A stretch of 64,000 bases of DNA from Magnetospirillum sp. (GCA_027532905.1 JAPZUA010000005.1:62001-126000), one strand, 5' to 3'; positions 11,714 through 21,894 are shown, counted from the first letter of the stretch. The notes: a model not told the origin generated them from the sequence alone. Translations and numbers: made by a program.

Positions 11714-11992
11714 ATGGCCGAAGCGTTGGGCGAACTCGTGCAAAGCGGGCGGCTTGTCGATCTCGTTTTGCTGCTCGTCGCCCTCGAGGCAGCGGCCCTT
11801 CTCTTCTATCGCTTTCGCACCGGCAGCGGCCCCGAGCCGCTCGGCCTCGTCTTCAATCTCGCGGCCGGTTCGGCCTTGATGCTGGCCTTGCGTGCGGCCC
11901 TCCAAGAGGCGGGCTGGACGCACGTGGCGGCCTTCCTCGTGCTCGCCCTGGCCGCCCACCTCGCCGACCTTGCGCGGCGCTGGAAGCGCTGA
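11714..11992 (+). CDS. Small membrane protein of unknown function (orf92)
   Basis: This 92-residue protein has three probable membrane helices (about 14-32, 44-62 and 70-86) with a short basic tail ending RRWKR. I do not recognise a named family. The ATG is one base after the tspO stop and the gene is last in aerR-bch2-bchP-tspO, so it is probably co-transcribed with pigment genes. Codon use looks like its neighbours. It could be a small assembly or sensory factor, but nothing in the sequence shows this. Confidence 0.75.
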   Translation: MAEALGELVQSGRLVDLVLLLVALEAAALLFYRFRTGSGPEPLGLVFNLAAGSALMLALRAALQEAGWTHVAAFLVLALAAHLADLARRWKR

Positions 11993-12029
11993 CCGACACC
12001 CCGAAAAAGAAGGCCCCGGAAAAGAAGAA

Positions 12030-12061
12030 GGCCGGTGCAGGTTTTTGAAGCTGCACCGGCC
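12030..12061. terminator. Bidirectional stem-loop terminator between orf92 and pufC
   Basis: An 11-base-pair perfect stem (GGCCGGTGCAG / CTGCACCGGCC) with a 10-base loop lies between two convergent operons. Read on the minus strand the stem is followed by a T-rich tract (TTCTTCTTTTCC), so it is best as the terminator of the puf operon; it can also stop the tspO-orf92 transcript. Confidence 0.8.
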
Positions 12062-12135
12062 TAGTTTCGGGCGACGGATGTCCGGTAGCCGCCGCGCCGT
12101 GACGCCAAACTCGTTGCGTCGCGTAGGGTTGCCGC

Positions 12136-13149
12136 CTACTTGCCCGTCTTCAGGGCGAGATAGTCGGCAACCATGCTCACGCCGTAGAGCGGCTTGTTGA
12201 CCCCTTGGTGGCACGTGGCGCAATTGACCTTGGCGACGTCGCCCGTTGGTCCCTTGCGGTTGGCCGGGAAAGCGCTCACCAGCGTGTCGAGATACTCGTT
12301 GTTGAGCTCGCGCACCATTCGGATGCCGTGCCAGGCGGTCACGCGTTGCGGCGTGCTGGTCTTCCAATCGGCGAAGTTCTGCGTGTTGTGGCAGAAGGTG
12401 CAGTTGACGCCGAGCCCTTGCGAGAGATGCATCATGAGCCCGTAAGTACCCTCCGTCGATTGGATCGACGGGTTGGGGCCGGTGCGCAGCGCCTTGGGGC
12501 CTGCAACGCGGATCTCCGTTGCTTTGCTGAGATAAGGCTCGAAGATGTCGTGCGGCAGCGAGCTGTCGCCGACGACCGGCAAGGGCAGGTTCTGCCGGTT
12601 GCGGTTGCCGGCATAGGCAGGCTCCGGCGCCGGCGCTTCCTTGTACCAAACTTCCGAAGGTACGGGCTGGCCGCGATGGCACGTGTAGCAAGTGACACCG
12701 GTTTCCGCGACGTGCGGCTTCCAGGCGGCATTGATCTTAAGCGTCATCTGCAGCATGCGCCGTGCCACGACCTTCGTGTAGAGCGTGTCGCTGGCCAGGC
12801 TTTCGCCCTCGGCATGGCAGTAGGTGCAGCCCTGCTCGGGAGCGACCCACTCGGTGATCGCCGTCATGATGCGCAGGAACTCGGCCGAGTCGACGTCGCC
12901 CAGCACCTGCACGTTTTCGTAGGCCGCCGACGATTTCTCGTTGGCAAGATCGGCAGCAGGCTGCGCCTCGGGCAACACGTTGGCGGCCTGCAGCGCCGCG
13001 CGGCGTGCGGGCAGCTCGACCTGGACCATGGCGGTTCCGCGGTAGCCGTTCTGCGTCGAGAGCACGGGCGGCAGGGTGAACGAGGTGTACACGACCGCTG
13101 CGGCCGCAACCGCGAACAGGGCGCCCGCAAGCGGGAGTTCGATTTTCAT
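12136..13149 (-). CDS. pufC: Photosynthetic reaction centre tetraheme cytochrome c subunit
   Basis: PufC sits on the periplasmic face of the reaction centre and re-reduces the oxidised special pair. The 337-residue product has four CxxCH heme sites: CTYCH, CYTCH, CTFCH and CATCH. The N-terminus [20 protein letters not shown] is a membrane anchor without a lipobox cysteine, so it is probably an uncleaved signal anchor rather than a lipoprotein. The ATG overlaps the pufM stop as ATGA. It is the last gene of the superoperon and is followed by the hairpin at 12030-12061. Confidence 0.96.
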   Translation of the reverse strand: MKIELPLAGALFAVAAAAVVYTSFTLPPVLSTQNGYRGTAMVQVELPARRAALQAANVLPEAQPAADLANEKSSAAYENVQVLGDVDSAEFLRIMTAITEWVAPEQGCTYCHAEGESLASDTLYTKVVARRMLQMTLKINAAWKPHVAETGVTCYTCHRGQPVPSEVWYKEAPAPEPAYAGNRNRQNLPLPVVGDSSLPHDIFEPYLSKATEIRVAGPKALRTGPNPSIQSTEGTYGLMMHLSQGLGVNCTFCHNTQNFADWKTSTPQRVTAWHGIRMVRELNNEYLDTLVSAFPANRKGPTGDVAKVNCATCHQGVNKPLYGVSMVADYLALKTGK

Positions 13150-14126
13150 CGCGTTGCTCCTGGAAGAGTTGCGGGATCCACGATCGTGCCGAACACGGCC
13201 GGGTAGCCGGGCGCAAAATGGTGCTTGATCGCCCACAGGTACCAATTGTCCACGACCGTGCCGGACAGCAGGATGCCGATGCCGCCCGTGAGCGGGCAGA
13301 GAACGGCGAACCACCAGGCCCAGCGATGGATCGATTCCATCGTCGCGTTGAAGCCCATCGTCCAGCGCCAGAACAACGCCGCACGCTCGGACGCCGTCCC
13401 GCGATCGACGATCTGCTCGATCTCGCGGTCGCCGCCGAAGCGGCTTACGGCCAAGATCGTGGCCCCGTGCATCGCGAACAGCAGGGTCGAGCCGTAGAGG
13501 AACACGATCGAGAGCGCGTGGAACGGGTTGTAGAAGAGGTTGCCGTAGCGCAGCGAGAACGCGGCCGTCCAGTCGAGATGCGGGAAGATGCCGAACGGAA
13601 CGGCCTCGCCCCAATTGCCCATCAGCACCGGTCGGATGAAGCCGAGCACCAGAAAGAGCCAGATCGCCGCGGCAAAGGCCCATGCCACATGCGTGCCCAT
13701 GCCGAGGGCGCGCGCGCGCCTATACATGCGCCCCCACCAGAGCAGCAGCGACATGGTGAGGAAGAACCCCGCCATCAACCACCAGCCGCCGTCGTTGAGC
13801 GGCGGAATGCTGAGGCCGTATTTGGGATTGGGCGGTTCGAGCGCCAGCCAGAAGAGCTGGCGCACGAACTGCACCGGATCCCAATTGACCGAGGCCAGCA
13901 TATTGAAGCCGATGATCTCGAACGCGATGAGCCCGCAGAGCAGCGACGCCGAACCCATGAAGCCCAAGTAGATCGGCCCGATCTGGGCGTTGCCGATGAT
14001 CCCGAGCAGATAAACGTAGAAGGGCTCGCCCTCGCGCCGCCAATAGTTCCGGTCCTTGATCGGCACGCCGTAATGGGCAGGGCCGCGGATCTGCACGCGC
14101 GTGAAGAGGTTTTGATATTCGGGCAT
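13146..14126 (-). CDS. pufM: Photosynthetic reaction centre M subunit
   Basis: PufM with PufL forms the type-2 reaction centre core binding bacteriochlorophyll, bacteriopheophytin, quinones and non-heme iron. The 326-residue product starts [20 protein letters not shown], has five membrane helices, and contains [21 protein letters not shown] (special-pair and accessory region), [19 protein letters not shown] (quinone and iron region) and [16 protein letters not shown] near the C-terminus. It lies 15 bases after pufL and overlaps pufC. Confidence 0.98.
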   Translation of the reverse strand: MPEYQNLFTRVQIRGPAHYGVPIKDRNYWRREGEPFYVYLLGIIGNAQIGPIYLGFMGSASLLCGLIAFEIIGFNMLASVNWDPVQFVRQLFWLALEPPNPKYGLSIPPLNDGGWWLMAGFFLTMSLLLWWGRMYRRARALGMGTHVAWAFAAAIWLFLVLGFIRPVLMGNWGEAVPFGIFPHLDWTAAFSLRYGNLFYNPFHALSIVFLYGSTLLFAMHGATILAVSRFGGDREIEQIVDRGTASERAALFWRWTMGFNATMESIHRWAWWFAVLCPLTGGIGILLSGTVVDNWYLWAIKHHFAPGYPAVFGTIVDPATLPGATR

Positions 14127-14141
14127 GTTCCTGCTCCCCGC

Positions 14142-14966
14142 CTAGCGCCAAATCGGAAGATTGAGCCACCAGCCCCACCATTCGGGCCAGCCGCGCGTCC
14201 AGAACGGACCGCTCAAGATGATGCACACCGCACTCCAGAATCCGGCGCTGAGGGCCAAGAAGAGCCCCACGCGATGGATCCCGAGCGTGCCGACCGAGTA
14301 GCCGATCGCGTCGCGGAAGAACGTGTCTTCGTGCTCGGGCGTCTTGACCGTTTCGCCCTTGGGCGGGTTGGTGGCCGAGAGCACGAGCGCTCCGTGCAGC
14401 GACAGCGCCAGCACGGTCGTGAAGAAGAACGACACGGCGATCATGTGCGCCGGGTTGTAGTGGAAATGCAGATACTGGTAGCCGGTGTTCGACACCCAGT
14501 CGAGATGGCTGAAGATGCCGTAGGGGAAACCGTGGCCCCAAGCGCCCATCAGCACCGGCCGGATCACGACCAGGCTTACATAGGCGAAGATCGCCACGCT
14601 GAAGGCAAAAGGCACGTGGTAGCCCATGCCGAGTTTGCGGCAGATTTCGACCTCGCGCATCGCCCAGCAGCTGAAAGAGCCGATGGCGCAAATCGTGATG
14701 ACCTGCCACAGCCCGCCGTCCTTGAGGGGCGCGAAGCTCAGCCCGTAGCTGATGTCGGGCGGGGCGATGCTGATAAGCCAGGGATTCCAGGTCGGCCCCA
14801 TCGAGGCGCCCCAGAAAATCATGGCCGTGCCGAGGATCGTGAAAAAGGCGCCCATGACGCCGAAGAACCCGACATAGAACGGCCCGGCCCAGAAATCGAA
14901 AAGATCGCCCCCAATCAGGGTGCCCCCGCGGACCCTGTACTTTCTTTCAAAACTGAGCATTGCCAT
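14142..14966 (-). CDS. pufL: Photosynthetic reaction centre L subunit
   Basis: PufL is the other core subunit of the type-2 reaction centre. The 274-residue product starts [15 protein letters not shown] and has five membrane helices; [21 protein letters not shown] contains the bacteriochlorophyll-ligand histidine region, and [14 protein letters not shown] and [14 protein letters not shown] carry the quinone/iron-site histidines. Length and motifs are normal. A 117-base gap with two hairpins separates it from pufA. Confidence 0.98.
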   Translation of the reverse strand: MAMLSFERKYRVRGGTLIGGDLFDFWAGPFYVGFFGVMGAFFTILGTAMIFWGASMGPTWNPWLISIAPPDISYGLSFAPLKDGGLWQVITICAIGSFSCWAMREVEICRKLGMGYHVPFAFSVAIFAYVSLVVIRPVLMGAWGHGFPYGIFSHLDWVSNTGYQYLHFHYNPAHMIAVSFFFTTVLALSLHGALVLSATNPPKGETVKTPEHEDTFFRDAIGYSVGTLGIHRVGLFLALSAGFWSAVCIILSGPFWTRGWPEWWGWWLNLPIWR

Positions 14967-15026
14967 GGTCGAATCCTCCGGTCGTCACGTCTATTTGCGG
15001 CCGCATTGGGCCACCTGCTTCCGCCA

Positions 15027-15062
15027 CGGACGAAGCGAAGTCCGTAGACTTCGCTCCGTCCG
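15027..15062 (-). ncRNA. Intercistronic hairpin between pufA and pufL (main stem)
   Basis: A 16-base-pair stem with one mismatch (arms 15027-15042 and 15047-15062, loop CGTA) lies in the 117-base pufA-pufL gap. In Rhodobacter a hairpin here protects the upstream pufBA mRNA from decay and so sets the LH1 excess over reaction centre; the same role is likely but inferred. Confidence 0.75.
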
Positions 15063-15072
15063 CGTTGCCGAA

Positions 15073-15088
15073 CGTAGCTTGCGCTACG
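15073..15088 (-). ncRNA. Second small hairpin overlapping the pufA stop
   Basis: A 6-base-pair stem CGTAGC/GCTACG with a TTGC loop spans the pufA stop codon (15084-15086). It may act together with the larger hairpin at 15027-15062 in segmental mRNA stability. Confidence 0.5.
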
Positions 15089-15272
15089 AAACGGTCGGCG
15101 GCAGCAGCGAGAGTTCGACTGTCGCGGCGGCCGACTTGCGCGGGCCTTCGATCCAGTTGAACCGGTCGGTGCTGAGGACGATGAAGTGAATCACGATCGC
15201 CAGCGTGAAGAGGAAAACCGCTTGGGCCACGAGAGCCCGACGCGGATCGAACAAGCGCCAAATACGCCACAT
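15084..15272 (-). CDS. pufA: Light-harvesting 1 alpha polypeptide
   Basis: PufA is the alpha antenna polypeptide that rings the reaction centre. The 62-residue product starts [20 protein letters not shown]; a single membrane helix runs from about 13 to 34, and His29 in [12 protein letters not shown] is the bacteriochlorophyll ligand. FNW after the helix and a periplasmic tail ending PPTVS follow. It lies 12 bases downstream of pufB, as normal for the puf operon. Confidence 0.96.
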   Translation of the reverse strand: MWRIWRLFDPRRALVAQAVFLFTLAIVIHFIVLSTDRFNWIEGPRKSAAATVELSLLPPTVS

Positions 15273-15284
15273 TGCTGCCTCCTC

Positions 15285-15512
15285 CTATGCCACGAAGGGC
15301 ATAACGACGTTGGTTACCGTGTCGATGCCGTTCTGCAGCATCGCGTAGCCCTTCGGGCCCGGGAACCAGGGACGCCACGACCACGCAAGAACGTGCGCGA
15401 TGATGGCGATGACCGTGAACACGACGAAGCCCTGCACAAAATAGTTGTGGAACTCCTGGGCTTCTTCGTCCGACAACCCGGTCAGGTTGCCGCTGTCTTT
15501 CTGTCCTGCCAT
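15285..15512 (-). CDS. pufB: Light-harvesting 1 beta polypeptide
   Basis: PufB is the beta antenna polypeptide of LH1. The 75-residue product has the family pattern [16 protein letters not shown], with conserved His22, and the ligand His40 in [14 protein letters not shown]. It is longer than a minimal beta chain: about 25 residues ([14 protein letters not shown] onward, ending MPFVA) follow the helix. Such tails occur in some family members and may be trimmed. It is the first puf gene; no pufQ is present before it. Confidence 0.96.
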   Translation of the reverse strand: MAGQKDSGNLTGLSDEEAQEFHNYFVQGFVVFTVIAIIAHVLAWSWRPWFPGPKGYAMLQNGIDTVTNVVMPFVA

Positions 15513-15675
15513 AGAGAGTATCTCCCTGTGGTGGCCTCGCGGCCGTTACCGCGCAAGACCCGCGCGGCTGGGCACGCGTGGCGAGACTGGCCACGACGTG
15601 TCGATGCGCCGTTCGCAAAGCCTTGCGGCCGAACGGCAAAGGTAAGTGCAAAAGCAAGGGTGCTTGGGGCTTCGA
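15513..15675 (-). other. bchZ-pufB intergenic spacer without pufQ
   Basis: These 163 bases hold two hairpins: arms 15577-15582/15590-15595 (CGTGGC/GCCACG) and the stronger 15609-15615/15630-15636 (CCGTTCG/CGAACGG, with an inner GCAA/TTGC stem). No frame resembling pufQ is present. The spacer may hold a processing site or a puf-specific promoter; I did not see a clear one. Confidence 0.6.
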
Positions 15676-17139
15676 TCATGCGGCACTGCCGGCCGTCGCC
15701 GCCCCCATGGCGCTGCGCACGCGCAGCAGCGACACCCGATCTTCGCCCGCATAGCGCGCGTCGCGCTCGGCGCGGTCGCGCAGGCGCTTGGCCGCCGAAA
15801 TGCGTACGAGGAACGGTTCGTTTTCGACGTAGCGGTCCATTTCGCGCTGCGCGTCTTCGTCCCACGCCATCATGTCGATCGTGCCCAGCCGTGCGGGCGT
15901 GGCCTCGACCTTGTCCATCTCCGTGCCGAGCGGCAGGATGTTGAACAGCGCGTCGAACAAGGCGTTGCAGTATTCCTGGATCACGTAGGTCGCACCCGCA
16001 TAGCCCATGAAGGGCGTGCCGGTTGCGCGCCGGATGATGGCGCCCGGGAACGAGGCCGGGATGTACATGGCCCGCCCGCCGAGCTCGGCTGCGTACATGC
16101 GTTCGTTGTAGGAACCAAACAGCACGAGCGGCGGCTTCGTTTTCAGGGCTTCGCGCACGGCCGCATTGTCGGGTTTGGTGCCTGCCGTTCGCGAAAAAGC
16201 GAAGGTGCAGGGAATGCCCATTTCCTCTTCGAGGAAACGGCGCAGGCCGCGCGTGTAGGTTTCGGTCGCGACGATGCCGAACGAGGCCGTGCCGAAGAAA
16301 TCCTGGGTCACACTTCGCCACAGATCCCAGATCGGCTTGATCGTGGTGTGCTTTTCGCGCTCGATGAAGGGCTCGGGATCGATGCCCACGAGCTCGCCCA
16401 GCTTCCGCAGGAAATTCGTCGTCGCAAAGATGCCGATCGGCGCCTGCAGATAGGGCCGCTCGAGCGCTTCGCATAGTTTGCGGCCGAACTCGCGATACAT
16501 GCAGATATTCACGTCCGCATCGGGCAGCTTCGCGATGTCTTCGACATGCGAGCCCAGCGGGAACACCATGTTGATCTCGCAGCCCACCCCTTCTACGAGG
16601 CGGCGGATTTCGGCCAAGTCCGACGGCATGTTGAACGTGCCGTAGATCGGGCCGATGATGTTCACGCGCGGTTTCACGCCCTCGGCGCGCGCCTTGCGCG
16701 GGCGGATCTTCGTGCGCTTGGCGCCGAACTCGGTCCACATCCAGTACATGGCCCGGTCGGCCGTTTGCCACTGGTCTTCGTCGATCGTGCGCGGGATGAA
16801 GCGCATCAGGCCCGAGCCTTCGGGTGTCACGCCACCGCCGATCATTTCGGCGATCGAGCCCGTGACGACGACGGCCGGCATGTCCTGGTCTTGCGTGCCG
16901 TTGGCGCGGCTGAGCGCACCCTCGGTGCCGTCCATCGACAGCGATTCTTCCGAAAGGCCCGTCACGACGACCGGCAATTCATGCGGCGGCAGCGCGTCGG
17001 TGTAGTGCAGCACGGCCGTCACCGGCAGGTTTTCGCAGCCCACCGGCCCGTCGATCACCACGCGAAGACCGCGCACCGCGCAGAACGCGTAGACCGCACC
17101 CCAATAGCCGCCTGCCCGATCGTGGTCGAGAACAAGCAT
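15676..17139 (-). CDS. bchZ: Chlorophyllide a reductase subunit Z
   Basis: BchZ with BchY is the catalytic part of chlorophyllide oxidoreductase, which reduces ring B to a bacteriochlorin. The 487-residue product is a nitrogenase beta-like protein: an N-terminal [19 protein letters not shown] stretch carries the cluster-ligand cysteine, [14 protein letters not shown] lies in the first third, and the C-terminus shows the [33 protein letters not shown] ending (read here in parts) shared with BchZ. It is 3 bases downstream of bchY and leads into puf, making the bchCXYZ-puf superoperon. Confidence 0.97.
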   Translation of the reverse strand: MLVLDHDRAGGYWGAVYAFCAVRGLRVVIDGPVGCENLPVTAVLHYTDALPPHELPVVVTGLSEESLSMDGTEGALSRANGTQDQDMPAVVVTGSIAEMIGGGVTPEGSGLMRFIPRTIDEDQWQTADRAMYWMWTEFGAKRTKIRPRKARAEGVKPRVNIIGPIYGTFNMPSDLAEIRRLVEGVGCEINMVFPLGSHVEDIAKLPDADVNICMYREFGRKLCEALERPYLQAPIGIFATTNFLRKLGELVGIDPEPFIEREKHTTIKPIWDLWRSVTQDFFGTASFGIVATETYTRGLRRFLEEEMGIPCTFAFSRTAGTKPDNAAVREALKTKPPLVLFGSYNERMYAAELGGRAMYIPASFPGAIIRRATGTPFMGYAGATYVIQEYCNALFDALFNILPLGTEMDKVEATPARLGTIDMMAWDEDAQREMDRYVENEPFLVRISAAKRLRDRAERDARYAGEDRVSLLRVRSAMGAATAGSAA

Positions 17140-17142
17140 GGG

Positions 17143-18654
17143 CTAGACCTCCGCCGTCGGCGCATCGACTTTGGCGCGCGTGAGGCGCGCCTTGCGGTAA
17201 CGCTCTTTGGCGCCCGGCGGATCCTTGGGCACGTCTTTGAAGCCGTAGCCCGTGCCTTCGCCAGTGCCGACATTTTCAAAAAAGCCGACCATGCGCGCGA
17301 AACGCTCGCGGCCCTTGGTTTGGCCCGCGACGATCGCGGCAAGCGCACCAGCCCCCGCCGGCCCGAACAGCGGCCGGGCCGAAACCATGTTCGTGAAATA
17401 GAGGGCCGGAATGCCGAGTTCCTTGGCCTTCTGCACGAGCGGCGTGGTGCCGACAGCGAGATCGGGTTTGACCTCCATCATTGCGGCGACGTCCTGTTCG
17501 AGCGAGGCGCGGTACTGCACATGCACGCCGCGCGTCTCGAGCCATTCGCGGTCGGGATCGCTCCATTCGGTGCGCGGGCAGGCCGTCCCCACATAGGGCA
17601 CTTCGGCCCCTGCTTCGACGAGCAGGCGGGCGACCAACAGCTCCGAGCCTTCGTAGCCCGACAATGTGATGCGCGCCTTGATGGGCGAAGCCGCCATCAC
17701 GCCGCGCAAGGCGCCGAGCGTCTTGTTCTTGGCGTCTTCGACTTTGGCGGTCGCGACGTTGGCGGCTTTGCCGATCGCGTCGAGCCAGGCGGCCGTGCCG
17801 TCGATGCCGATAGGGCCGGAGCCCACGACCGGGCGGCCGGCCGCGATGAATTCGCGGATCGTCGCCGTGTAGAACGGATGAATGGCAGCAGCCACGCGGC
17901 AATCGAGCGCCCCGTAAAGATCGCGCCATTCGCGCGATGGCAGACTCGGTGCAAGCGCCAAACCCATCGGCTGCAGCATCGCCCCGATGCCGATCGGATC
18001 GACCGGGAAAAGCTCGCCGATCAAAGCCACGGTCGGCTGGTCGGCTTTGTGGTTGCGCGGGCGCTGCACGGGGCCTTCTTCGGCCTCGAGGCGCGCGTAT
18101 TTGAGCATCGCCCCGGCGAGCACGTCTTTGGCTTCCGCGTGCGTGGGCACGCCGAAGCCCGGCACGTCGATGCCGATGATGCGCACGCCCTCGATTTGTT
18201 TGGGCAGCAGATCGAGCGGCACGCCCGAGGCGGTGGGCACGCACAAATTGATGACCACGACCGCGTCGTAATCTTCGGGCTTGGCGATCTTGAAGACTGC
18301 CTCGCGGATGTCTTCGAAGAGCTGGCCGCGCACAAGCGACTCGGAATTGAACGGCACGTAACCCACGGTGCGGCGTGCGCCGTAGAAATGCGCCGTGAAG
18401 GTGAGACCGTAAACGCAGCAGGCCGAGCCCGACAGGATCGTGGCCGTGCGCTTCATGCGCAAACCGACGCGCAGCGAGCCGAAGGCCGGGCACATCGATT
18501 GCGGCTGGTCGTGGGGCCCCCGCGGATAGTCGGCGAGCAGCCGGTCGAGCGTTTCGCTCTTGCCGGCGGCGCGTGCTGCATCAAGCATCGTCTCGCGGCC
18601 GCCGTGGCAGCCGGAACCCGAAGACGTCGAAGCAGGCAGTGCGGTATCGGCCAT
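17143..18654 (-). CDS. bchY: Chlorophyllide a reductase subunit Y
   Basis: BchY pairs with BchZ in chlorophyllide oxidoreductase. The 503-residue product starts MADTALPASTSSGSGCHGG and carries cysteines expected for cluster binding (GCHGG, QSMCPAFGS, SACCVYGLTFT), then a nitrogenase alpha-like body with VPGFGVPTHAEAKDVLAG and TACPRTEWSDPDREWL. It starts 5 bases after the bchX stop. Length and motifs are normal. Confidence 0.97.
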   Translation of the reverse strand: MADTALPASTSSGSGCHGGRETMLDAARAAGKSETLDRLLADYPRGPHDQPQSMCPAFGSLRVGLRMKRTATILSGSACCVYGLTFTAHFYGARRTVGYVPFNSESLVRGQLFEDIREAVFKIAKPEDYDAVVVINLCVPTASGVPLDLLPKQIEGVRIIGIDVPGFGVPTHAEAKDVLAGAMLKYARLEAEEGPVQRPRNHKADQPTVALIGELFPVDPIGIGAMLQPMGLALAPSLPSREWRDLYGALDCRVAAAIHPFYTATIREFIAAGRPVVGSGPIGIDGTAAWLDAIGKAANVATAKVEDAKNKTLGALRGVMAASPIKARITLSGYEGSELLVARLLVEAGAEVPYVGTACPRTEWSDPDREWLETRGVHVQYRASLEQDVAAMMEVKPDLAVGTTPLVQKAKELGIPALYFTNMVSARPLFGPAGAGALAAIVAGQTKGRERFARMVGFFENVGTGEGTGYGFKDVPKDPPGAKERYRKARLTRAKVDAPTAEV

Positions 18655-18659
18655 TGCGC

Positions 18660-19661
18660 TTACGTCCCTTCGTAGACGACTTCGAGCGACGGTTTTTCGA
18701 GGGCCGCTTGTCCTGCGCACATGTCGTCCATCGTCGCGGGCTCGAGCACCACGCCGCGGCCGACGGCATCGCCCTTGAACAGGTTCAGGAGATTTTCGTG
18801 GCTGAGCGGTGTTGGCCGCACGGGCGGGGCTTCGGCCACTTGGGATGCGAGCTGTTCGAACATCGGCGCCCAGCGCCCGCCGGGCTTGCCGATGATTTCG
18901 TAGTTCGCACTCTTGCGGCGAATGTCGTCGTCGGCCGGGATCGCTGACAGGACCGGGATGCCGACCTTCTCGGCGAAGGCGTGCGCTTCGCCCGTCCCGT
19001 CGTCCTTGTTGATGACCATGCCAGCGACGCCGACATTGCCGCCCATCTTGCGGAAATAATCGACCGCCGAGCAGACGTTGTTGGCGACGTACAGCGACTG
19101 CAGATCGTTCGAGCCGACGACGATGACCTTCTGGCACATGTCGCGCGCGATCGGCAGACCGAAGCCGCCGCACACCACGTCGCCCAGGAAGTCGAGCAGC
19201 ACGTAGTCGAAGCCCCACTGGTGGAAGCCGAGTTTTTCGAGGAGTTCGAAACCGTGGATGATGCCGCGCCCGCCGCAGCCGCGACCGACTTCCGGCCCGC
19301 CGAGCTCCATCGCGTAAACGCCGTCGCGCTTGAAGCACACGTCGCCGATCTTGACCTGGTCGCCCGCCAGCTTCTTCTGCGACGAGGTTTCGATGATGGT
19401 CGGGCAGCTGCGCCCGCCGAACAGCAGCGACGTGGTGTCGCTCTTGGGATCGCAGCCGATCAGCAGCACGCGCTTGCCTTGCTGCGCCATCATGTAGGAG
19501 AGGTTGGCGAGCGTGAAGCTCTTGCCGATGCCGCCTTTGCCGTAGATCGCGATGATCTGCGTGGCTTTGGTGGCGGGCGTCACGGGGATCGAGGCTTGCG
19601 GTTCGGCCGCTTCGGCGCGCAGGCGTTGGCCAAGGGCGTCGGTCGGGGAAAGCTCGCTCAT
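18660..19661 (-). CDS. bchX: Chlorophyllide a reductase iron protein subunit X
   Basis: BchX is the NifH-like ATPase that passes electrons to BchYZ. The 333-residue product has the P-loop [16 protein letters not shown] (about 40-55), [13 protein letters not shown], and the two cysteine segments for the bridging [4Fe-4S] cluster, [13 protein letters not shown] and [17 protein letters not shown]. The start ATG overlaps the bchC stop as ATGA. Confidence 0.97.
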   Translation of the reverse strand: MSELSPTDALGQRLRAEAAEPQASIPVTPATKATQIIAIYGKGGIGKSFTLANLSYMMAQQGKRVLLIGCDPKSDTTSLLFGGRSCPTIIETSSQKKLAGDQVKIGDVCFKRDGVYAMELGGPEVGRGCGGRGIIHGFELLEKLGFHQWGFDYVLLDFLGDVVCGGFGLPIARDMCQKVIVVGSNDLQSLYVANNVCSAVDYFRKMGGNVGVAGMVINKDDGTGEAHAFAEKVGIPVLSAIPADDDIRRKSANYEIIGKPGGRWAPMFEQLASQVAEAPPVRPTPLSHENLLNLFKGDAVGRGVVLEPATMDDMCAGQAALEKPSLEVVYEGT

Positions 19662-20623
19662 GCGGTCGCACTCCAATCCAGGATCATTTTGAGACAGGTC
19701 GAGTCGTCGAACGCCGTGCGGTAGGCGGAGCTTGCACTCGCCGCAGCACTGCGATGGGTGATGAGGCCGTCGAGCGAGAGGCGCCCTTCGGCCAGCAATT
19801 TCTTGACTTGCGCCATGTCGCCTTCGCGCCATTCGGCGGCGATACGCAGGCGGGCCTCGCGCATGAAGGCGGGCGCAAACGCAAATTGGATGGGGGCACT
19901 GTAGAAGCCTGCGAGCACGATCTCGCCGCCCGGCGCCAAACGGCCGATCAGCGTATCGAGAAGGCCAGCGTCGCCGCTCACATCGAGAATGCGGCGATAG
20001 TCGCGCCGCGTGTCTTCCGCAGGATCGACAACCGAATAACCCGCAGCCCCGCCGCACCGCAGCTTGTTGACTTCCCACACGGTCGGCGGCGTTGCTCCCG
20101 TCGCGACCGCGATGCGCGCGATCAAACGGCCGAGCACGCCGTGGCCGACGATAAGATCGGGCAGCGCCAATTCGCCGTCGGCACCGTTGGGGGCCAGCGC
20201 ATGGAACGCCGTACCGGCAAGGGCCAGCAAAACGCCTTGTTCGCCCAACGACTCGGACAGCGGCTCAACCTTCCGCCCGCCTACAATCAGACGTTTGGCA
20301 GCCCCGCCGAAAAGCCCGCGCACGGAGCCGAAACAGCGCGCGCCAGGAACAAACACCAGCTCGCCGACGCGGCGGTCGGTTTCGCGCGCAGCGTTGGTTC
20401 CCACGGAGGCGATACGGCCGACCGATTCGTAGCCCGGAACAAGCGGATAGCCCATGCCCGGGAAGGTCGGCATGCGCCCGCTCCACAGCAGTTTTTCCGT
20501 GCCGGTGCTGATGCCGCTCCAGGCAACATCGACCACCACGTCGTCGTCTCCGGGCGGAGTCAGATCGACGCGGCGCAAATCGATGTTTTCCGGTTCTTGC
20601 AGCACGACAGCAAGCGTGTCCAT
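19658..20623 (-). CDS. bchC: Bacteriochlorophyllide a dehydrogenase
   Basis: BchC oxidises the 3-hydroxyethyl group to acetyl, completing the bacteriochlorophyllide a ring substituents. The 321-residue product is an MDR-like dehydrogenase with [17 protein letters not shown] near residue 35, PGYESVGRI, and the nucleotide-binding [16 protein letters not shown] start at ATG 20623 ([18 protein letters not shown]); the frame stays open to 20710 but this would run through the promoter described below. It is the first gene of bchCXYZ-pufBALMC. Confidence 0.96.
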   Translation of the reverse strand: MDTLAVVLQEPENIDLRRVDLTPPGDDDVVVDVAWSGISTGTEKLLWSGRMPTFPGMGYPLVPGYESVGRIASVGTNAARETDRRVGELVFVPGARCFGSVRGLFGGAAKRLIVGGRKVEPLSESLGEQGVLLALAGTAFHALAPNGADGELALPDLIVGHGVLGRLIARIAVATGATPPTVWEVNKLRCGGAAGYSVVDPAEDTRRDYRRILDVSGDAGLLDTLIGRLAPGGEIVLAGFYSAPIQFAFAPAFMREARLRIAAEWREGDMAQVKKLLAEGRLSLDGLITHRSAAASASSAYRTAFDDSTCLKMILDWSATA

Positions 20624-20675
20624 GCGGTCTGTTTCCCCTCGGGCGCCGTTTCGGCAGCCTTTTTCGAACTCTGAC

Positions 20676-20693
20676 AGTAATAATAGGCTGACA
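20676..20693. promoter_or_regulatory. PpsR/CrtJ site overlapping the bchC -10 (one mismatch)
   Basis: Read on the minus strand this is TGT-N12-ACT, one base from consensus. It lies exactly 8 bases from the perfect site at 20702-20719, the spacing described for tandem CrtJ/PpsR sites at bchC, and covers the -10 hexamer. Confidence 0.75.
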
Positions 20694-20707
20694 CTTTGCG
20701 ATGTCAA
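20680..20707 (-). promoter_or_regulatory. Sigma-70 type promoter of the bchC-puf superoperon
   Basis: On the minus strand TTGACA (20702-20707) is followed after 16 bases by TATTAT (20680-20685), one base from TATAAT. Both hexamers are covered by PpsR palindromes. The -10 lies about 57 bases before the bchC ATG. Confidence 0.75.
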
Positions 20708-20719
20708 CATAGATTTACA
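20702..20719. promoter_or_regulatory. PpsR/CrtJ site overlapping the bchC -35 (perfect)
   Basis: TGTCAACATAGATTTACA is a perfect TGT-N12-ACA palindrome. It includes the TTGACA -35 hexamer of the bchC promoter and sits immediately downstream of the crtF stop codon. Confidence 0.85.
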
Positions 20720-20721
20720 TT

Positions 20722-21894
20722 TTACGTCGGCACACGCGCTACCATCACGCTTGTCTGCAAGGGCAAGCGCGTCGGGCGATGGGCGATATCGACGAATCCG
20801 GCCTCCGCCAGGAAGGCCGAAAGTTCGGCTGCCGAGCGCGCGCGGCCCTGGCCCATCGCCAAAAGATAGAAACCGAAATAGGCGGCACCGACGGTGGGTG
20901 CCCCCGGCGCGTCGGCCATCGGTTCGCCGATCAGCACGGTGCCGCCGGGCGGCAAGGCCGCGCGCACGGCGCGCAGGATCGCGCGCACCGTGTCGTCGTT
21001 GTGGTCGTGCAGCACGCGCACGAGCGACGCGATGTCGGCCCCTTGCGGAAGCGAGTCGCGCGCGAAGTCGCCGCCATAGGCGGTCGCACGGGCGGCGAGT
21101 CCTGCCAGCGCAAATCGGTTGCGCGCGCGGGCTGCCACTTGCGGCAGATCGAACAGCATGAGTTTGAGGTGCGGTGCGCGCGAAGCGGCCGACGCGAGGA
21201 ACGTGCCCTCGCCGCCGCCGACATCGAGCAGGCAGCGGTGAGCATCGAGCGGATAGGCATCAAGAATGTCGGCCGCCACAAAAGGCTGCGAGACCGACAT
21301 GAGCTCGGAATAGGCCGCAACCTGCTCGGCCGAAAGATTGCGCGGATCGTCCGATTGCGAATAAGGCCAATAGCCGCCGAGATCGGTGCGCGTGCCCTGC
21401 CCACGCAGCAGCGCCACCGGATCGGCCAAGTCGCGATAGACGAGGGCGTGGTGCTCGACCATCGCGGCAATGCCGGGATTGGCGCGCAACGCGGCCCCAT
21501 GCGAACCAAGTCCGTAGCGTTCGCCCGAACGCCGCGACACAAGATCGAGAGAAACGGCCGCTTCGAGCAAGCGCTTGGCGGCATCGGGCGACAGTTGCAG
21601 ACGCGGTGAAAGCTGCGCCACCGTCTGCGGCCCTTCGGCCAGCATGTCGAACAGCTTCAATCGCACGCACGCGAGCAGCACTTGCGAATAGATGAAGCCA
21701 GCGCAGATATCGAAGAGTGCGCGTGCGCGCTTGCGCGCCATCGGCCGCGTCAGCACGAAAGACGATGCCCAACGCTGGAAGCGTGGACTGCCGAGCAAAC
21801 GCTCGTAAAGCCCGTAGAGCCGATCAAGCAACGACGCGGCCGGTTTCTCAGAAGGCGCCATAGGCGGGCGACCGAGGCGATGCGCTTCGATCAT
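20722..21894 (-). CDS. crtF: Hydroxyneurosporene/demethylspheroidene O-methyltransferase
   Basis: CrtF methylates the tertiary hydroxyl groups made by CrtC, giving the methoxy ends of spheroidene- and spirilloxanthin-type carotenoids. The 390-residue product has an N-terminal winged-helix dimerisation region (about 60-160) and a SAM-binding Rossmann domain with [14 protein letters not shown] near residue 220 and [15 protein letters not shown] near 320. An in-frame ATG at 21861 ([12 protein letters not shown]) is an alternative start. It is 10 bases downstream of crtE, in the same transcription unit, and its end reaches the bchC regulatory region. Confidence 0.95.
   Translation of the reverse strand: MIEAHRLGRPPMAPSEKPAASLLDRLYGLYERLLGSPRFQRWASSFVLTRPMARKRARALFDICAGFIYSQVLLACVRLKLFDMLAEGPQTVAQLSPRLQLSPDAAKRLLEAAVSLDLVSRRSGERYGLGSHGAALRANPGIAAMVEHHALVYRDLADPVALLRGQGTRTDLGGYWPYSQSDDPRNLSAEQVAAYSELMSVSQPFVAADILDAYPLDAHRCLLDVGGGEGTFLASAASRAPHLKLMLFDLPQVAARARNRFALAGLAARATAYGGDFARDSLPQGADIASLVRVLHDHNDDTVRAILRAVRAALPPGGTVLIGEPMADAPGAPTVGAAYFGFYLLAMGQGRARSAAELSAFLAEAGFVDIAHRPTRLPLQTSVMVARVPT

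Noticed and set aside
15513..15675. Possible pufQ before pufB
   Set aside because: No frame of suitable length or hydrophobic pattern exists in the 163 bases.
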